From NCBI RefSeq assembly GCF_019175385.1, contig NC_083340.1, forward strand, positions 21,278,336-21,342,335: DNA of 64,000 bases, in the 5' to 3' direction. The notes beneath the pieces were generated by a model. That model made no database searches. It was not told where the DNA came from and saw only the letters and a program-made list of their open reading frames with translations. The DNA comes from Lycium barbarum. Taxonomy: Eukaryota > Streptophyta > Magnoliopsida > Solanales > Solanaceae. Positions 1 through 12,060 of this stretch are shown piece after piece (the stretch's first letter is position 1; each line of letters starts with the position of its first letter). The position numbers and the translations under genes were made by a program.

Positions 1-142
1 TTCATTTTATGTTATTGCTCAGATAGTAAACTCAAAATACAACAAAAGAAAGAAGAAAACTGTAGTTTGTGGTTATAGAGAAACCTGTTTTTGAGCTGGA
101 AAAGAATGATTCATGGGCATATCATGATTCCTGATATTGCAG

Positions 143-556
143 CACTAAAGGAGTCGGTGCCACGGCCCCAGATTTTGAAAAAGCTCAAGTACTTGAAGAT
201 GGTGTAATCGTTCCTTTGGGAAATCCTAAGGAGCAGCCAAACAGCAAGGTTTGCTCTCTTGTTTCTGACACCATCTTTATTTCACTATTCCATTTGCTTG
301 AAGCGTTATGTGCATATGATGTTCATGATTGTGAAATTATGAATGAGAAATCCTACCTTTTGTGTTAAAATGAACTTCGCGTCCTAGCTGCCTAGTCCCT
401 TAGGCCTTGTGCCATATATGCTCATTGGATGTCATACTAAATATTGTTTAAATCTTTTTGCAGGGTAGTTTGTTGTATAATGAGTACATAGTTTACAATG
501 TGGAACAAATAAGGATGCGCTATGTTATCCATGTTGAGTTCAATTATGGGAGATAA
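143..556 (+). CDS. PARP2: Poly(ADP-ribose) polymerase, last two exons (3' partial gene)
   Basis: Two exons (143-248 and 464-556) separated by a GT-AG intron give the last ~66 residues of a PARP catalytic domain and a TAA stop at 554-556. The first exon reads TKGVGATAPDFEKAQVLEDG, the plant PARP segment before the active-site loop. The second contains LLYNEYIVYNVEQIRMRYVI; the Glu in YNEY is the catalytic Glu of the His-Tyr-Glu triad. The enzyme uses NAD+ to add ADP-ribose chains to nuclear proteins in DNA repair and stress signalling. Exon phases fit: the first starts after two bases of a split codon and the intron is phase 0. Bases 1-142 are intron ending in AG. The C-terminus is closer to what I know of the small Arabidopsis PARP2 than the large zinc-finger PARP1. 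The rest of the gene lies left of the window. No break is seen in the visible part. Confidence 0.88.
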
Positions 557-1207
557 TCCTTGTGAATGTCTGGTTATGGAATTTCATCTTTAAGTTTAGA
601 ATATGAGGAATTTTGTTTAGGCATTGTATCATGTAAATTTTGATACATTTGAATCGTAAACGTGATTCTAGCTAGGTAGTATTATATCCACAAAAATGAG
701 AAAAACTAGCCACTGGTTAGGTATTTATGGAATGCTCTTGTTAAATCCTCCTTTTGTATCAGCACTATCTTTGCTTGTGTGCTCCTTGTAGAGCATAAAA
801 TTGCTGCTTGAATTTAGTTCCTCTGGGATTAATGTGAGTGGGAACTAGAATGTCACAATTTGAGTTTTTAACACAAACGGTCCCTTAAATTCGGCAGGTC
901 GTATATACAACCCTTAATTTCTTCAAAATTGAGCATTTTCATTTTCCGTTAAATTATTAATACCAATGTTAGCTAATATAAACTGAATTATCACGTGTAG
1001 AAGATTATGTCAGACAATTTCAGATGTCGATTCTTTGGTTCATTTTAGTTTCAGCGATCCTTGTAGAGTATTGTGATTTGGATGCATCTTACTAGTGTTA
1101 CTGAGAACTTTAAAAAAGGTCTTTTTTTTGTGTTAATCGTTAAATAATTTCCCCCCTAAATATGATCACATTTCCATTAAATAATTGCAAAATAACATAG
1201 TCCTCGA
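557..1207 (+). other. PARP 3' flank and AT-rich spacer
   Basis: AT-rich sequence between the PARP stop codon and the left end of the hAT element. The first few hundred bases are probably 3' untranslated region. I see no ORF of note, no RNA gene and no mobile-element end in it. Confidence 0.5.
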
Positions 1208-1343
1208 TAAACCGGTTTGAACCGGACCGGTAATCGGTTAACAAACCGGCCGGCTTCCGGTTAAAAATCCGGAACCGGCCACCCCTTTCGGTTAAACAGG
1301 TTCCAGTTTACCGGTTAAAAACTCGAAATCGGAACCGGTCCGG

Positions 1344-1346
<3 letters not shown>

Positions 1347-1403
<57 letters not shown>
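1347..1403. repeat. (AT)n microsatellite
   Basis: An uninterrupted AT dinucleotide tract just inside the left end of the hAT element. It directly borders the TTATA target site of the copia-type insertion that follows. Confidence 0.95.
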
Positions 1404-1408
<5 letters not shown>

Positions 1409-1411
<3 letters not shown>

Positions 1412-1585
1412 TATAAAATAATAAAAGAGAGGAGATGAATTCTTTTATTTCTCTCGTTAGGGATTGATTTATAATGAAAGAGAACCTTTATATTTATAGG
1501 GGAAAAGTGACTTGATCCTAAAGTCACTAACCCTAATATTTTTCTTAAAGATAGACATCCATAATAATAAATATTATATATAACA
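1409..1585 (-). repeat. 3' LTR of the nested copia element
   Basis: 177-bp LTR, TGTTATAAAA...TATAACA on the plus strand. It is close to the copy at 11029-11233 but lacks a ~30-bp segment found there. It is bordered on the right by the polypurine tract and on the left by the TTATA target duplication. Confidence 0.85.
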
Positions 1586-1824
1586 CTCCCCCTTGGATGT
1601 CTATTTGGTAGATAATGTGTCTCGTTAAAACCTTACTAGAAAAAATCCAGTGGAAAAAATTCTAGTGAAGAAAAAAGAGTACACATTTTTAATAATACGC
1701 CATTTGGTTGCCTCATTAAAAACCTTACAAGAAAAAATCCAGTGGGACAAAAACCTTGAAAGGGAAAAAGAGTACAACGCGTATTAACTCCTCCTGATGA
1801 GAACTTCAATCCAAAAACTTGAAT

Positions 1825-3060
1825 CTTCACATCTCAATCTTGTGCACCATCTTCTCGAAAGTTGCAATTGATAGAGACTTGGTGAATAAATCAGTCATAT
1901 TATCGCTCGAGCAAATCTCTTACACGTTGATATCACCATTCTTCTGGAGCTCGTGTGTGAAGAACAACTTTTGTGAAACTTGCCTTATGCTTTTATGAAT
2001 CCTCTCTTTAGTTGGGTTATGTATGCTGCTGCATCTTCAGTCTTTGGATAGAGTTGCATTAGTATATAATATTATTGAAATCACTCCAAGTGCATTCCTG
2101 ACTTACTTTATAAACAGATGTTACCTTTATATGATTTGACTGTCATGTAGAACAATATCGTATGACTATAATCCCCCATAGTCATAGCAAAATATATAAA
2201 TGCATTAATTGCATAAAGATATGACACTTCAGGACCAAAAAATTCTGCAAGTTTCTCATTTCAACTTCTTTCAACAGATAATATATTGCTTTTGAGAACT
2301 CTTCAAGAGTTTCAATAATATTCAAGTAATCAACTTGCACCAACAATATGACAGATTTTGATATTCACAAAGACGTAAGGATAAATGGAGTCATTTGTAC
2401 CCTTAGTCAGTAAATATTCATTAAGGTGATAAAATCGCGTTCACCTTGCTTAACTTAATTCATATAAGAATTATGAACAAATTTCTACAACTTGTATATG
2501 CTCCAGGCATTTAAAATTCTTCAGGAATTTTCATATAATTTTGTCAAGTAATTTGTATAGGTTGTGACAACATCTATTTCTATTTAAATATGTGACATCT
2601 TCGGGTGTCTGGACAGCAGATCCAATAAGCTTTACGCTTACCAAGATGCGTCATTACTTAATAATAATTTCTACATTAGCATGCTTTAATAGACGTACAA
2701 TTTAGATCCTCACAATATTTTACAATATTGCATTATATTGTACCAAAGATATCGTCGACGATATATCATTTGTATCGGTTCGCAATGTGACATAACTTAT
2801 TGAGATCTCATCACTTTCATTATTTTTAACTACCTAAACCTCTCACGAGGTTTCATGAAGTGTTATGTCATAGGTTCTTCAAGAGCACATTGCCCCTTTA
2901 TAATGGTCATTGTCTCCTTATAATGATTATTGATCATTTTGCCTCTCTTTCTTTTCAATGATTATTGCGTTTGAAACCGATTAGTCTACCACGCTTCATG
3001 CATGCTGTAGACTCTGTCCTTTAGGGACATGAATTTAATAGGAGCATTTTGCAGCTGAAA
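1825..3060 (-). pseudogene. Degenerate copia pol (RNase H end and older scraps)
   Basis: Minus-strand translation of about 1825-1960 gives ELQKNGDINV, a stop, then EICSSDNMTDLFTKSL and ATFEKMVHKIEM. This is the well-known C-terminus of copia RNase H, where the element's pol ORF ends. Around 2170-2250 the minus strand reads FGPEVSYLYAINAFIYFA, the RT to RNase H linker of copia elements. Near 2960-3060 a trace of the integrase-RT linker may remain. Stops and frameshifts are frequent, so no product is made. The order on the minus strand (linker, RT end, RNase H, LTR) agrees with the element's orientation. Confidence 0.75.
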
Positions 3061-5756
3061 TTAGAAATTAACTTTGGGTCAGCAAATGCTTCTAGCATTT
3101 GAGTTGAATTATCTTTTGAATGAGGATCATACTAATGATAATTCATAACATATTTCTCAGCTGCTTCTTCTCTCCCCTTTATGTTAGAAAAACTAACATG
3201 TATCCCATCTTCTTTGGGGGAATCCAGCTTTGTGCATCACGGTAGATTAATTAATCATTTACCACACATAAAATTGTTAGATGAAAATATTTGGTTCCTG
3301 AACTTGAACCAATTGTGAGGGGAGAATTTATCATAATTCTTTGGTCTGAAGCATATAAGTGTTGTTGTATGCAATATATCATATTTCAGATCAACACATG
3401 AAGCTTTGTTCTCATAAATAATGGTTTAGCTATTTAGTAGAGGTATTTAACGCCAAACCAGCTTGGATATAAACCAACATTAACAAGATGAATTATTTTG
3501 ATTACATAATCTGAAAATTGTGCTCTCAACTCAATTATTTTGAGCAAGTAACTTTGCATATGTCAAACTGCGTGTTGGCAATAAAAGCGCATGTGACCGT
3601 CTTATCGATGCATCTATTTAAGACATCACATAACAGGGAACGGGCCCATATTCACTTTTTATATTTTTTTCAGAATTTAGGGAACTCAATCCCAACTTTA
3701 ACCAGTATAATCAACTTATCATGAGAACAAGTAATAACAATAAATTCTTGAAGAATCTTCTAGTTCTTCAATATATGCCAAATACTCAATTTTCACATCA
3801 TATTTGAATCGGGATGGCCAACTGCTCATGCCGACTAATGAAATTATTTATACTAGTAAACTTCAGGTTTACCATACCATGTGTTATATGTTTTAGTAAA
3901 CTTCTGGTTTACTATGACATGAATTATATTTTTTGCACCAATAAAATTCTAGTTTACCATGTGATTCATCATGCTTATATTTGTGTAGTACAGTTTGGAG
4001 AATAAAGAGGGTAACCATTCATATACATATTTCTTACCCAATATGGTTTTGAAGATATTTAATACTCCAATCATTTATAGCTTCAATATGATAGTCACTT
4101 ACTTTAGTAAACTTCAGGTTTACTACAACTTGTGTTTCGATCATAACAACTTTGTATATTACAATCTAGAACGAATTACATAATAGTATATAAGTTCTTC
4201 AGGAGCCTTTAATTTATTCTCCATAATCACACATTGTTTGGACAGTACTAGTGCCATGATCTTCTAGATAAATAGTTAGCTCTTCTGGAGCCCTTAATTG
4301 ATTTTGTACTAACAAATATTACCTTCACATCGCTGGTGTCATGAAAAAGAAAAAAAATGTTGCAGCCAGATGAATATCATAATGACATTCTTAAATTCAT
4401 ACATGACAAAACGTAAACATTAAGTTATACAGTCTTTGATACTTTTATCATCAACTTCTATGGTAACTATCTCCTTCAGGGAGAATACCCACTAACATCC
4501 AAATATTTTATATCAGCAACAACCACATAGTTATTTCTTTCTTCAGGAAAGTTTTATATGAATTGTTATTTTCTTCTGAAAAATCAGTAAGTAAACATAA
4601 TATCTTGATGTGGTTATAGGAGAAAGTATTCTACAAAATTTGTATCCTTTTGCCTTAGATTGATACATAGGTTGATACATAATAAAAATATCCAAGATGA
4701 TTTGACGTACGACAGGTACGTGCAGCAATGACCTTCATACTACAAAATAACATTTTTATCCTTCGTTGTTTTATCTCTCCAGGAGGTGTGTCGTGATATT
4801 TCTTCATTCACTTCGGGGAATGAAACTTGATCATTTAGATGAACTTTATACATAATTTTCAATAGCTCATCATTTCTCTCAACCAAAAGAAACATATTGA
4901 AATACCACCACTTCTGATGATTATGAGCATAAATTTAGCACTACATCTATAAGAAAATTCAAAATTAACAATTATGGATAAGCAAATCAGAATAAACTTC
5001 AAGCACAGTTGAAAGTAGCACAAGCATATTTTGATCTCAATTAATAAATTGGTCCTCACTTGCAACTGCTTCTAAGAATAATTATATAGGACTACTGATC
5101 AAAAGAGTCAATATTTGAATTGGTTCTATCCTCGGTTTTTGGCATCTACGTTGTTGCCTTTTGGATCTGCCTAAGTTATTCAACTCGATTACAAGTTTCT
5201 ATACCTAGATGAGACCTTTACACCTGTGCAACTTATTGGTGCACTCGTCACAGAGGCTGCAATATAAATGGTTGTCAACAAAGTTAACTTCCTCGATACG
5301 GTTCAAAGTCTTACTACAGTCAAGAGTAAATTTCAAAATCTTATTATTTTAAGAGTAAATTTCAAACTTACTACTTCAAGAGTAAAGTTTAAAGGTTTAC
5401 TACTTCAGGAGTAAAGTTCAAAATTTTCTCCTTCGGGAACAAATTTTAGAGTTTGCTACTTCGGGAGCAAATTCCTGAATTTCTTACTTTGGGAATGTAA
5501 CATAGATTTTTTTTCTTCTCAATTATTTTATCTCTTCTGGAGATGAGTCGTTATAACTCCCCAAGCAAACGCACATCGGTATTTATAAGCTTTATTACAT
5601 GCTCTCACATTCACTTCAGGGTATGAATCTGTATTTCTATATTTATCAAAGTTCTAATTCTTCGAGAATGTAATATAATCATTTGAACGTGCCTTAACCA
5701 TATCATATTTATGATAGCTTAGTACCTCTTTAAAGATGTTGCTACTTCTGGAGCAA
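2297..5756. repeat. Dispersed array of short hairpins with a CTTCGGG-like core
   Basis: At least 17 short interrupted palindromes share a centre of CTTC(A/G/T)GG or a close variant but have different stems. Examples: 2513-2531 (AAAATTC/GAATTTT), 2594-2609 (GACATC, TTCG, GGTGTC), 3856-3872 (GTAAAC/GTTTAC), 3894-3914, 4105-4125 (TAGTAAAC/GTTTACTA), 4279-4291, 4470-4484 (TCTCC/GGAGA), 4538-4550, 4803-4824 (TTCATTC/GAATGAA), 5396-5415, 5452-5471 (TTTGCT/AGCAAA), 5484-5500, 5530-5544, 5657-5669, 5739-5756. Three related ~45-bp units follow each other at about 3852-3984. The array lies within the minus-strand copia element, in the region where gag-pol would be expected. Function unknown; see findings. 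Confidence 0.7.
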
Positions 5757-6274
5757 ATCGAGGCATACATATATAATATAGAGAATTTCTCTTTAACATG
5801 TCACGATAAACCAGAAGATGAAATATTGTGATAATAATCTTACTTGCCACATCAGTACTTGAAGAACAATGTGTGACAATAAAATTTTAAATATATCACA
5901 CAATAATCAAATAGCCATAAAGTTACTGTCATAAATATGCTTATGGTTAGATTTATCATACTTACCTCCATTGCAAACATATATTTACATAGTTATGACG
6001 CAGTAATATGTAATTGGGACTGTTAGAATGCATCAAAATACATGACCACGTAGATCCAAATATTGCAGCATATAGCTTATAAAATTTAACATGACAAGGA
6101 ATATATTTACTCCACAAGAGAATTAACATAAATAATTAATGTTGAACCTTTACGTTAAAAACAACAATTAGGAGATAAAAATATACTACTAATTATCACA
6201 CTGAATAAGATATGTCATTAGAATCAACTACTTTATCAACAAATTCTTTGGCAGACATATATATATATATTGTC

Positions 6275-9200
6275 CACTACAAGAAAATAGGCTTTTAGCG
6301 AAGGGAAATTTGGTCGTTGAAAGTGTTTTTCCGGTCGCTATTACTCATTTACGACGGGAAAAAATCCAGTCGCCGCCGGTCACTAAAAGCTCCGTCGTTA
6401 AAAGTGGACGACCGGATTTGTAACCCGGTCGTAAATATCCTTTAGTGACGGCAACAAATTCAGTCGTTAATAACCTTTCCTAACGACAGGTACTCCGGTC
6501 GTTGCAACACTTTTTAGCAACAAAATATACTCTTTCAACGACAATTAAAGATCTGGTCATTACTAGCTTCATTTTGTGACTAGAATTTCCTTTCCTCTAC
6601 AACAACATAAATATACAAGCCAACATGTAATCCGAAAATAATCAATTATTATATAGAATTTCATAGTTAATTACAAAAGAAATAAAGTGTCCCAATGCTA
6701 AAAAACATATATCTTCCGATTATGTGAAATTATTTCTTCGGCTACTAACTCCACTGTAGCATTTACAAATTTGAACTTCAAACAGCTCCTAAAAAGAACG
6801 AGCAAGATGAACATGCATTTGCCTGTAGCTTTACACTAACTTCAATCGCCTCCATTTTAGCAGGCAAGTGACAAACAAGCTACACCCAGTAACTGCATCT
6901 TCCATGCTTCTCCCTTTTATCAAAACAAGAACATATGCAGCTATGTGAGTAAATGAAACAAAAAACATAGTATTACCAAAAGCAATGATCAAAGAACTTA
7001 CAGGTAAATCCTATGTAGATAGGCAGTGGCAGAACCAGAATTTTCACTAAGTGGTGTCAAAATATAAAGAAGTAAATTCACGAAAAAGCCAAGAAGTGTC
7101 AATATGTAATATATATACATAAAAATAATTTTTTTTTACCTAGCTACACAGTGTAATTTTCCGACAAAGCTCAATTATATCCGCCAGTGTAGATAGGAAC
7201 CATAAAGGTAATTGACAGTCAAATATGCATACATTAGTCCAATCACAAACAGTAGCGCAAACTCCAGGAACACATAGAGGGTGTGCTTATAAGATCCTAC
7301 AGAAAAAAATAGAACATTAATAGAAAGTGAGGAAAATATATTCAACCAATCCCAATCCTTTTACCCATTAACATCTTAGAAGATTTCACAAAACCTTTAT
7401 CACTTAGTTTTTGACTTTTCGGGAATAGAAAGTGAATCAAGAGACACGAGGAGCAAATGATTACTATAATTTAGACAAAGCTAGATCGAATTTAGCTTTT
7501 AACAGTTTTAAGTTGTATAGGGAAATGGAATAGTAAAAAGTTAATTATGTTGTATTCCACATCATTGACACCAAGAAGATGTTAACAGAAAAGAGTCGGG
7601 ACCTAAATGATCTCTTAATTCCTCACATTATACTTTTAACCTATATGTTTGGAAAAAATAAAGCAAGGAATTCCTCAAGCTAAAGGACATGATAAACAAA
7701 CTAATACAGGTATTATTTGCAAGTTTAACAATGAATACAAATGATAGAAAATCTCAACGAATCTCTTGAAGTTTAGAAACTCAGAAACTGATGGTAAATT
7801 GGTGTTGGAGAAATGGACTTTTCTACTAGCTTTTTCAAGGTAGGATTAATTCATTATCAGCTAGTCTCTGCATTGTTTGACTAGTCTAAAACTAATGTTA
7901 GGCAAATAAAATTGTTTGCTTAGACAAACAAAAAGAAACAGGTCCTAAACAAGGCTAAGCTTCCAGCAGCCCCAAGTACAATAGAACCAAACCACAACAA
8001 ATGTTTCAGTTTTGAAAAAATATAAATGATTGCTCTGTTATTTAAGAGGTGCTGCCCAAAACTGACTGCTTTTAGCAAGGAGACTGACATAAAAAAAGGT
8101 ACATTTAATTGTGGCAAGGAGACTGACTTAATAATGGGCCATTAAGCTAGTTTAGCACCAATGTGAATGAAGAATGAGCTATTCCAGTTTTGCTTTTGAT
8201 AAAGCTTGATTTAAGAAAGATTATACTAAGTCATTTGACAGTTTTTTCTTACTTGATAGGTTATGTGGGAGACAAGAACCATTGTCATTTAGTTACATAT
8301 TCTTCACATAATTGAATACCTTGTATATGCCAAACCCCCTCTCCAAAACTGCAGAAAGAATAAATACATAATTAAATAACTGTCCCTCTAAACCCAAATC
8401 TAAGCCAACTAGCAAGATATTTCGGAGATCAAGAAATACAGAAGTTGAATCCTAATAAATTCAGGGTAAACGCAAAGCAAAAAAACTCCACTAAAATTTC
8501 TTGATGTTCATTGTTAGCTTTTAATTCAGCTAAATGTCATTGGAAAAATAGAGAATTAACATGATATACAACCAGAAAGTATATATCCAAGAGCATAAAG
8601 ACTTTGTGAAGAAGTAACTCACAGGAGTGGTGTTAGCTTCCTCAAGTTCATCGTCAAAATTATCAATGTCAACAACGTGGGACTCTGAGTCATAAGGTGA
8701 GAGCGACTAGATGTACCAAAAGAAAACAGAAAAGCACGACATGAACCCGCTTTTGGTTAGAATAAACCCAAACACTAGAATCTCACAAAACATTTTAGAA
8801 ATGGAAATTCCAATACTCTAAGATGAGCCATTACCGAAGCAACAAACCTCAGAAAAGGTCCTGCATAGACAAGAATAATAAGAGCCATTCTCAGCAAAAA
8901 GTACCTTTGGTTGACAAACTTGATCTCCCCTCTTTGTCATGAATCCTGTCCAATATTGAAATGCAGACCTTCAAGAGAATCCTGTTGCTCGTAGGTGGAA
9001 AGATTTTCTGAATGCTACCACCAACTGATAAAACGTGTCGGCGCCCAATCAAAGTTAACATTTTCCACGTATAAGCATTTCTATGTTAACAAATGATGAT
9101 ATCTTAGTGTACTGCATATATAGTGAAAATTGAAAATGCCTTATTTTACCACGATAAGGGAATAGCAAACTTGAGTATTGTCTAATTGAAAAGAAAATGC

Positions 9201-10790
9201 ACCAAACCATTGTTATCCAAAAACTTAAAGAAAACTCTTCAAAGTAAAAACGTATGGTTCCACCATTAGATTATAAATTGACGTAGACAACTCTGATATT
9301 AATAGAAATAAAGGAGGTGCATTTGTGGGGATTAAACATTTTTACATTTTCGTGGATCATCTGAACCACAATTCTAGTGTCAAAAATTAAATGGCGAGCA
9401 CAGATGAAAAACAATTAGGAGTTCAATCACGGAAGATAAACCACATTAACACTCACATACCTGTTCATACTTTATCAATCAAAGGATTTTCCTTTACAGC
9501 AAGGTTGACTGATTACCTAGCGAAGGTGCTATGACTTTCCAGAATGCAACTTGCTGACGAGGCCAGCAAAACATCTTAATCGATTACCTGCAATTGGGGA
9601 TTTGGCAAAGGGAAGGGACTTTTTGGCATTAAATATAAGAGATCAAATTTCGCAATTAAAGTTGGATCGTAACTTCTCCTTTTCTATCTAATAATCCTTT
9701 CATCTTTTACCAAGTAGGGATCACATACCTCTCCTTTCAGATACCTCCATCAGTACAACTATTTATTGGGCACATAATAGCCGCCTTGCTAATAACATTA
9801 AGTATCAAGAGACACACCTTAAAAGTCACAGATATTTAAGCAAATTTATATTATACTGAGTAGCATCTTTACTAACAATATGAACCTCTATGTATTAGGA
9901 AGGTGTTAGTATCCCCAAACTCCATAACGATTTGTCCCATTTAAGGGATAAATATAGTGAAATTATTAGTGAAACTGCGAGCAAAAACATCTTTGGTAAA
10001 CCCCAATTATTAAGTTTAATTAACTAAAAATATTAATCAAATAATACCATTAACTCTTTCCATAGTTATATCATCAAAAAAGGCGCACAATAAGCCAGAG
10101 GAAAAAAATAAGCGACTGCTGCACATTAATCGTAATGCTCTAAAAAGCTGGATGTAATTATATAAGCAAATATGCAATTCTAAGAAAAAAACCAATATAT
10201 TTGATAAATACCAAGAGAAATAACTGGAACAATAAAGGAATTCTCAATTCTACAACAGTTACAACTAGAAGTTTAGATACTTGGCAGAAAACTTAACTTG
10301 ATGAGAAGGAGAACGAAACCATAAGACCACTTCAATGGAAACGGAAGATTAGTCGCAGTGAGGATTCCAGAATCGTTTGCGGTTCTTCGTGGAGTTGCTC
10401 CGTGCTCAGTAACTGTAAATTTTGTATAGAAAATAAGGGTGTTTCTTTCTTTTATTTGAGGGTTGCGGATGGTCGGTTGGGGAAAGCACAACAGAGATAA
10501 CATGAGGGATTTTGCTTTTATTTGCGGTTGGGGTTGGGGGTGTGGGTGGTCTTAGTGGAGTGTTGGGAAAAACTAAGAGGGAAAGGTTAGCGCCCTTTTT
10601 CTTATTAATTAAGTGTTAACGACCGGATGTTATGCTTTTAATGGCCAAATATTATTCCCTCGTTAATATTGAAATAAAAATTGACTTTAACGACCGGAAA
10701 AAAAGTATGTCGTTATAAATATGCTTCTAATGACCGGATCCGTATCCCTCCGTTAAGAACTGGTCGTTAAAAATCTATTTTCTTGTAGTG
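6275..10790. mobile_element. CACTA (En/Spm-type) DNA transposon, non-autonomous
   Basis: The element begins CACTACAAGAAAATAGGC and ends with its complement ATTTTCTTGTAGTG. It is flanked by the 3-bp duplication GTC (6272-6274 and 10791-10793), as expected for CACTA transposons. Both ends carry many copies of short subterminal motifs (ACGACCGG, GGTCGTTA, CCGGTCGT) in both orientations over ~300 bp, the usual binding sites of the TNPA-type protein. At 4.5 kb with no long ORF it cannot encode a TNPD transposase. A short piece at about 8630-8700 (minus) looks exon-like (YDSESHVVDIDNFDDELEEA) and may be a relic of transposase or captured sequence. It is inserted in the loop of a 76-bp inverted repeat inside the copia element. 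Confidence 0.9.
7024..7189. mobile_element. hAT-type MITE (CAGTGGC family)
   Basis: 166 bp with inverted ends (CAGTGGCAGA... and ...ATCCGCCAGTG), flanked by the 8-bp duplication TAGATAGG (7016-7023 and 7190-7197). It has no coding capacity. It is the same family as the larger element at 18415-19457 and the innermost level of the 1.2-15 kb nest. Confidence 0.85.
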
Positions 10791-11028
10791 GTCAGCGCAT
10801 GTCTGCCAAAGAATTTGTTGATAAAGTAGTTGATTCTAATGACATATCTTATTCAGTGTGATAATTAGTAGTATTATATATATATATATATATAACCCAT
10901 GATCAAATTAAAATGGATTTCTGGGAAGCGTACCAGGCATAAGGATGACAAACCGAATTGTTGGTTGATATGCTCAACAACACACCACAGTGGAGATTGA
11001 AAATTAATAGAGACTCATGCTGATAACG

Positions 11029-11233
11029 TGTTATAAAATAATAAAGCAAACAAGAACAATATTATAGGGAAAGAGAGAAGAGAGGAATTCTTTTATTTCT
11101 CTTGTTAGGGATTGATTTACAATGAAGGAGAACCTTTATATTTATAGGGGAAAAGTGACTTGATCCTAAAGTCACTAATCCTAATATTTCTCCCAAAGAT
11201 AGACTTCCATAATAATAAATAATATTTATAACA
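11029..11233 (-). repeat. 5' LTR of the nested copia element
   Basis: 205-bp LTR (TGTTATAAAA...TATAACA), partner of 1409-1585. In the element's minus-strand orientation this is the promoter-bearing LTR, followed at 11028 and below by the possible primer-binding site. The TTATA target duplication follows at 11234-11238. Confidence 0.85.
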
Positions 11234-11350
11234 TTATAGTATTTATTAGCATATTGTAGGTATATTTACATATGTTATATATGTTTATAAGTAAAGTTTA
11301 TATATTTACTGACTAACAGGCTAACAGCAAGTCAGCAATACAACATATAC

Positions 11351-11398
<48 letters not shown>

Positions 11399-11611
11399 TA
11401 CTATATATAGTTATAAGCTATACTCCCTCTGTTTCAATTTGTTTGAACCTATTTTCTTTTTAGCCCGTGCCAAAATGAATAACCTCTTTCCTAATTTGGA
11501 AACAAATTCACTTTATGAATGATTTACAGCCACACAAATTTTCAAGGCTTATTTTGAACCACAAGTTTTAATATATATATATATATATATCAATATACTT
11601 AGGTTATATAA

Positions 11612-11666
<55 letters not shown>

Positions 11667-12060
11667 TAAGTTATACTACATATACCTAAAATATAGTAAG
11701 AATATACTTATATACATCAAAATACTTTACCTAAAATATAGTAAGAATATACTTATATTATAAGTATATTCTTAGTATATTTTAGTTATTTTTCAAGTAT
11801 ATAACTTTCTAGTTTTTAATTTAAATAGATGTATATAACTTTCAAGTATATAAGTATATTCTTAGTATATTTTAGGTATATTCCTAACTTAATATAAGTA
11901 AAAATATGAATACAAGTAAATAGAAGAAAGCTTAATGAGCCATATATTTTATTCATTCTTGGATAACATTTATTTGCAAGTTGTAGTTTTTTCAAACTTG
12001 CAAATAATACATGAGTTACAAAGAAATAATAGAATAATAATTCTCAATCATTTGGTTAAT
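11234..12060. repeat. Spacer with AT and CA microsatellites and a MITE fragment
   Basis: hAT interior downstream of the transposase gene. It holds an AT tract (11353-11391), a MITE-like start (ACTCCCTCTGTTTCAATTTG, about 11423-11560), a second AT tract (11571-11590), and a CA tract (11614-11650) joined to another AT tract. From 11690 to 11910 AT-rich phrases such as AAGTATATTCTTAGTATATT recur in both orientations. No gene seen. Confidence 0.7.

Larger units (their letters stand above)
6183..10874. repeat. Perfect 76-bp inverted repeat split by the CACTA element
   Basis: The left arm (6183-6258) is the exact reverse complement of the right arm (10799-10874). Before the CACTA element inserted at the GTC between them, the arms were separated by only about 21 bases (6259-6274 plus 10794-10798), so together they formed one long perfect hairpin. 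On the plus strand the right arm holds a short open frame, MSAKEFVDKVVDSNDISYSV followed by a stop. The arms belong to the copia element's leader or gag side. Confidence 0.85.
1409..11233 (-). mobile_element. Ty1/copia LTR retrotransposon, decayed, nested in the hAT element
   Basis: Two similar LTRs lie at 1409-1585 and 11029-11233, both TG...CA, flanked by the 5-bp target duplication TTATA (1404-1408 and 11234-11238). Orientation is minus: next to the left LTR is a polypurine tract (CCAAGGGGGAG on the minus strand, 1586-1596), and next to the right LTR is a possible primer-binding site containing TTATCAGCATGAG. Without the CACTA insertion and its duplication the element is about 5.3 kb, a normal copia size. 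Only scraps of pol remain, mainly the end of RNase H at 1825-1960. Much of 2.2-5.8 kb is a run of small hairpins (listed separately). LTR divergence, including a ~30-bp indel, shows an old insertion. Confidence 0.85.

Noticed and set aside
2224..2236. ACACTTCAGGACC as a member of the hairpin array
   Set aside because: It has no paired stem and coincides with the copia codons for GPEV on the minus strand.
2297..5756. CRISPR-like array
   Set aside because: Stems differ at each hairpin, spacing is irregular and this is a plant nuclear locus.
8630..8700. Exon of a captured host gene in the CACTA element
   Set aside because: Too short to assign; mentioned only as exon-like in the CACTA entry.
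10273..10503. 76-codon minus ORF in the CACTA element
   Set aside because: No recognisable domain; it lies next to the element's end and is most likely a non-coding leader.
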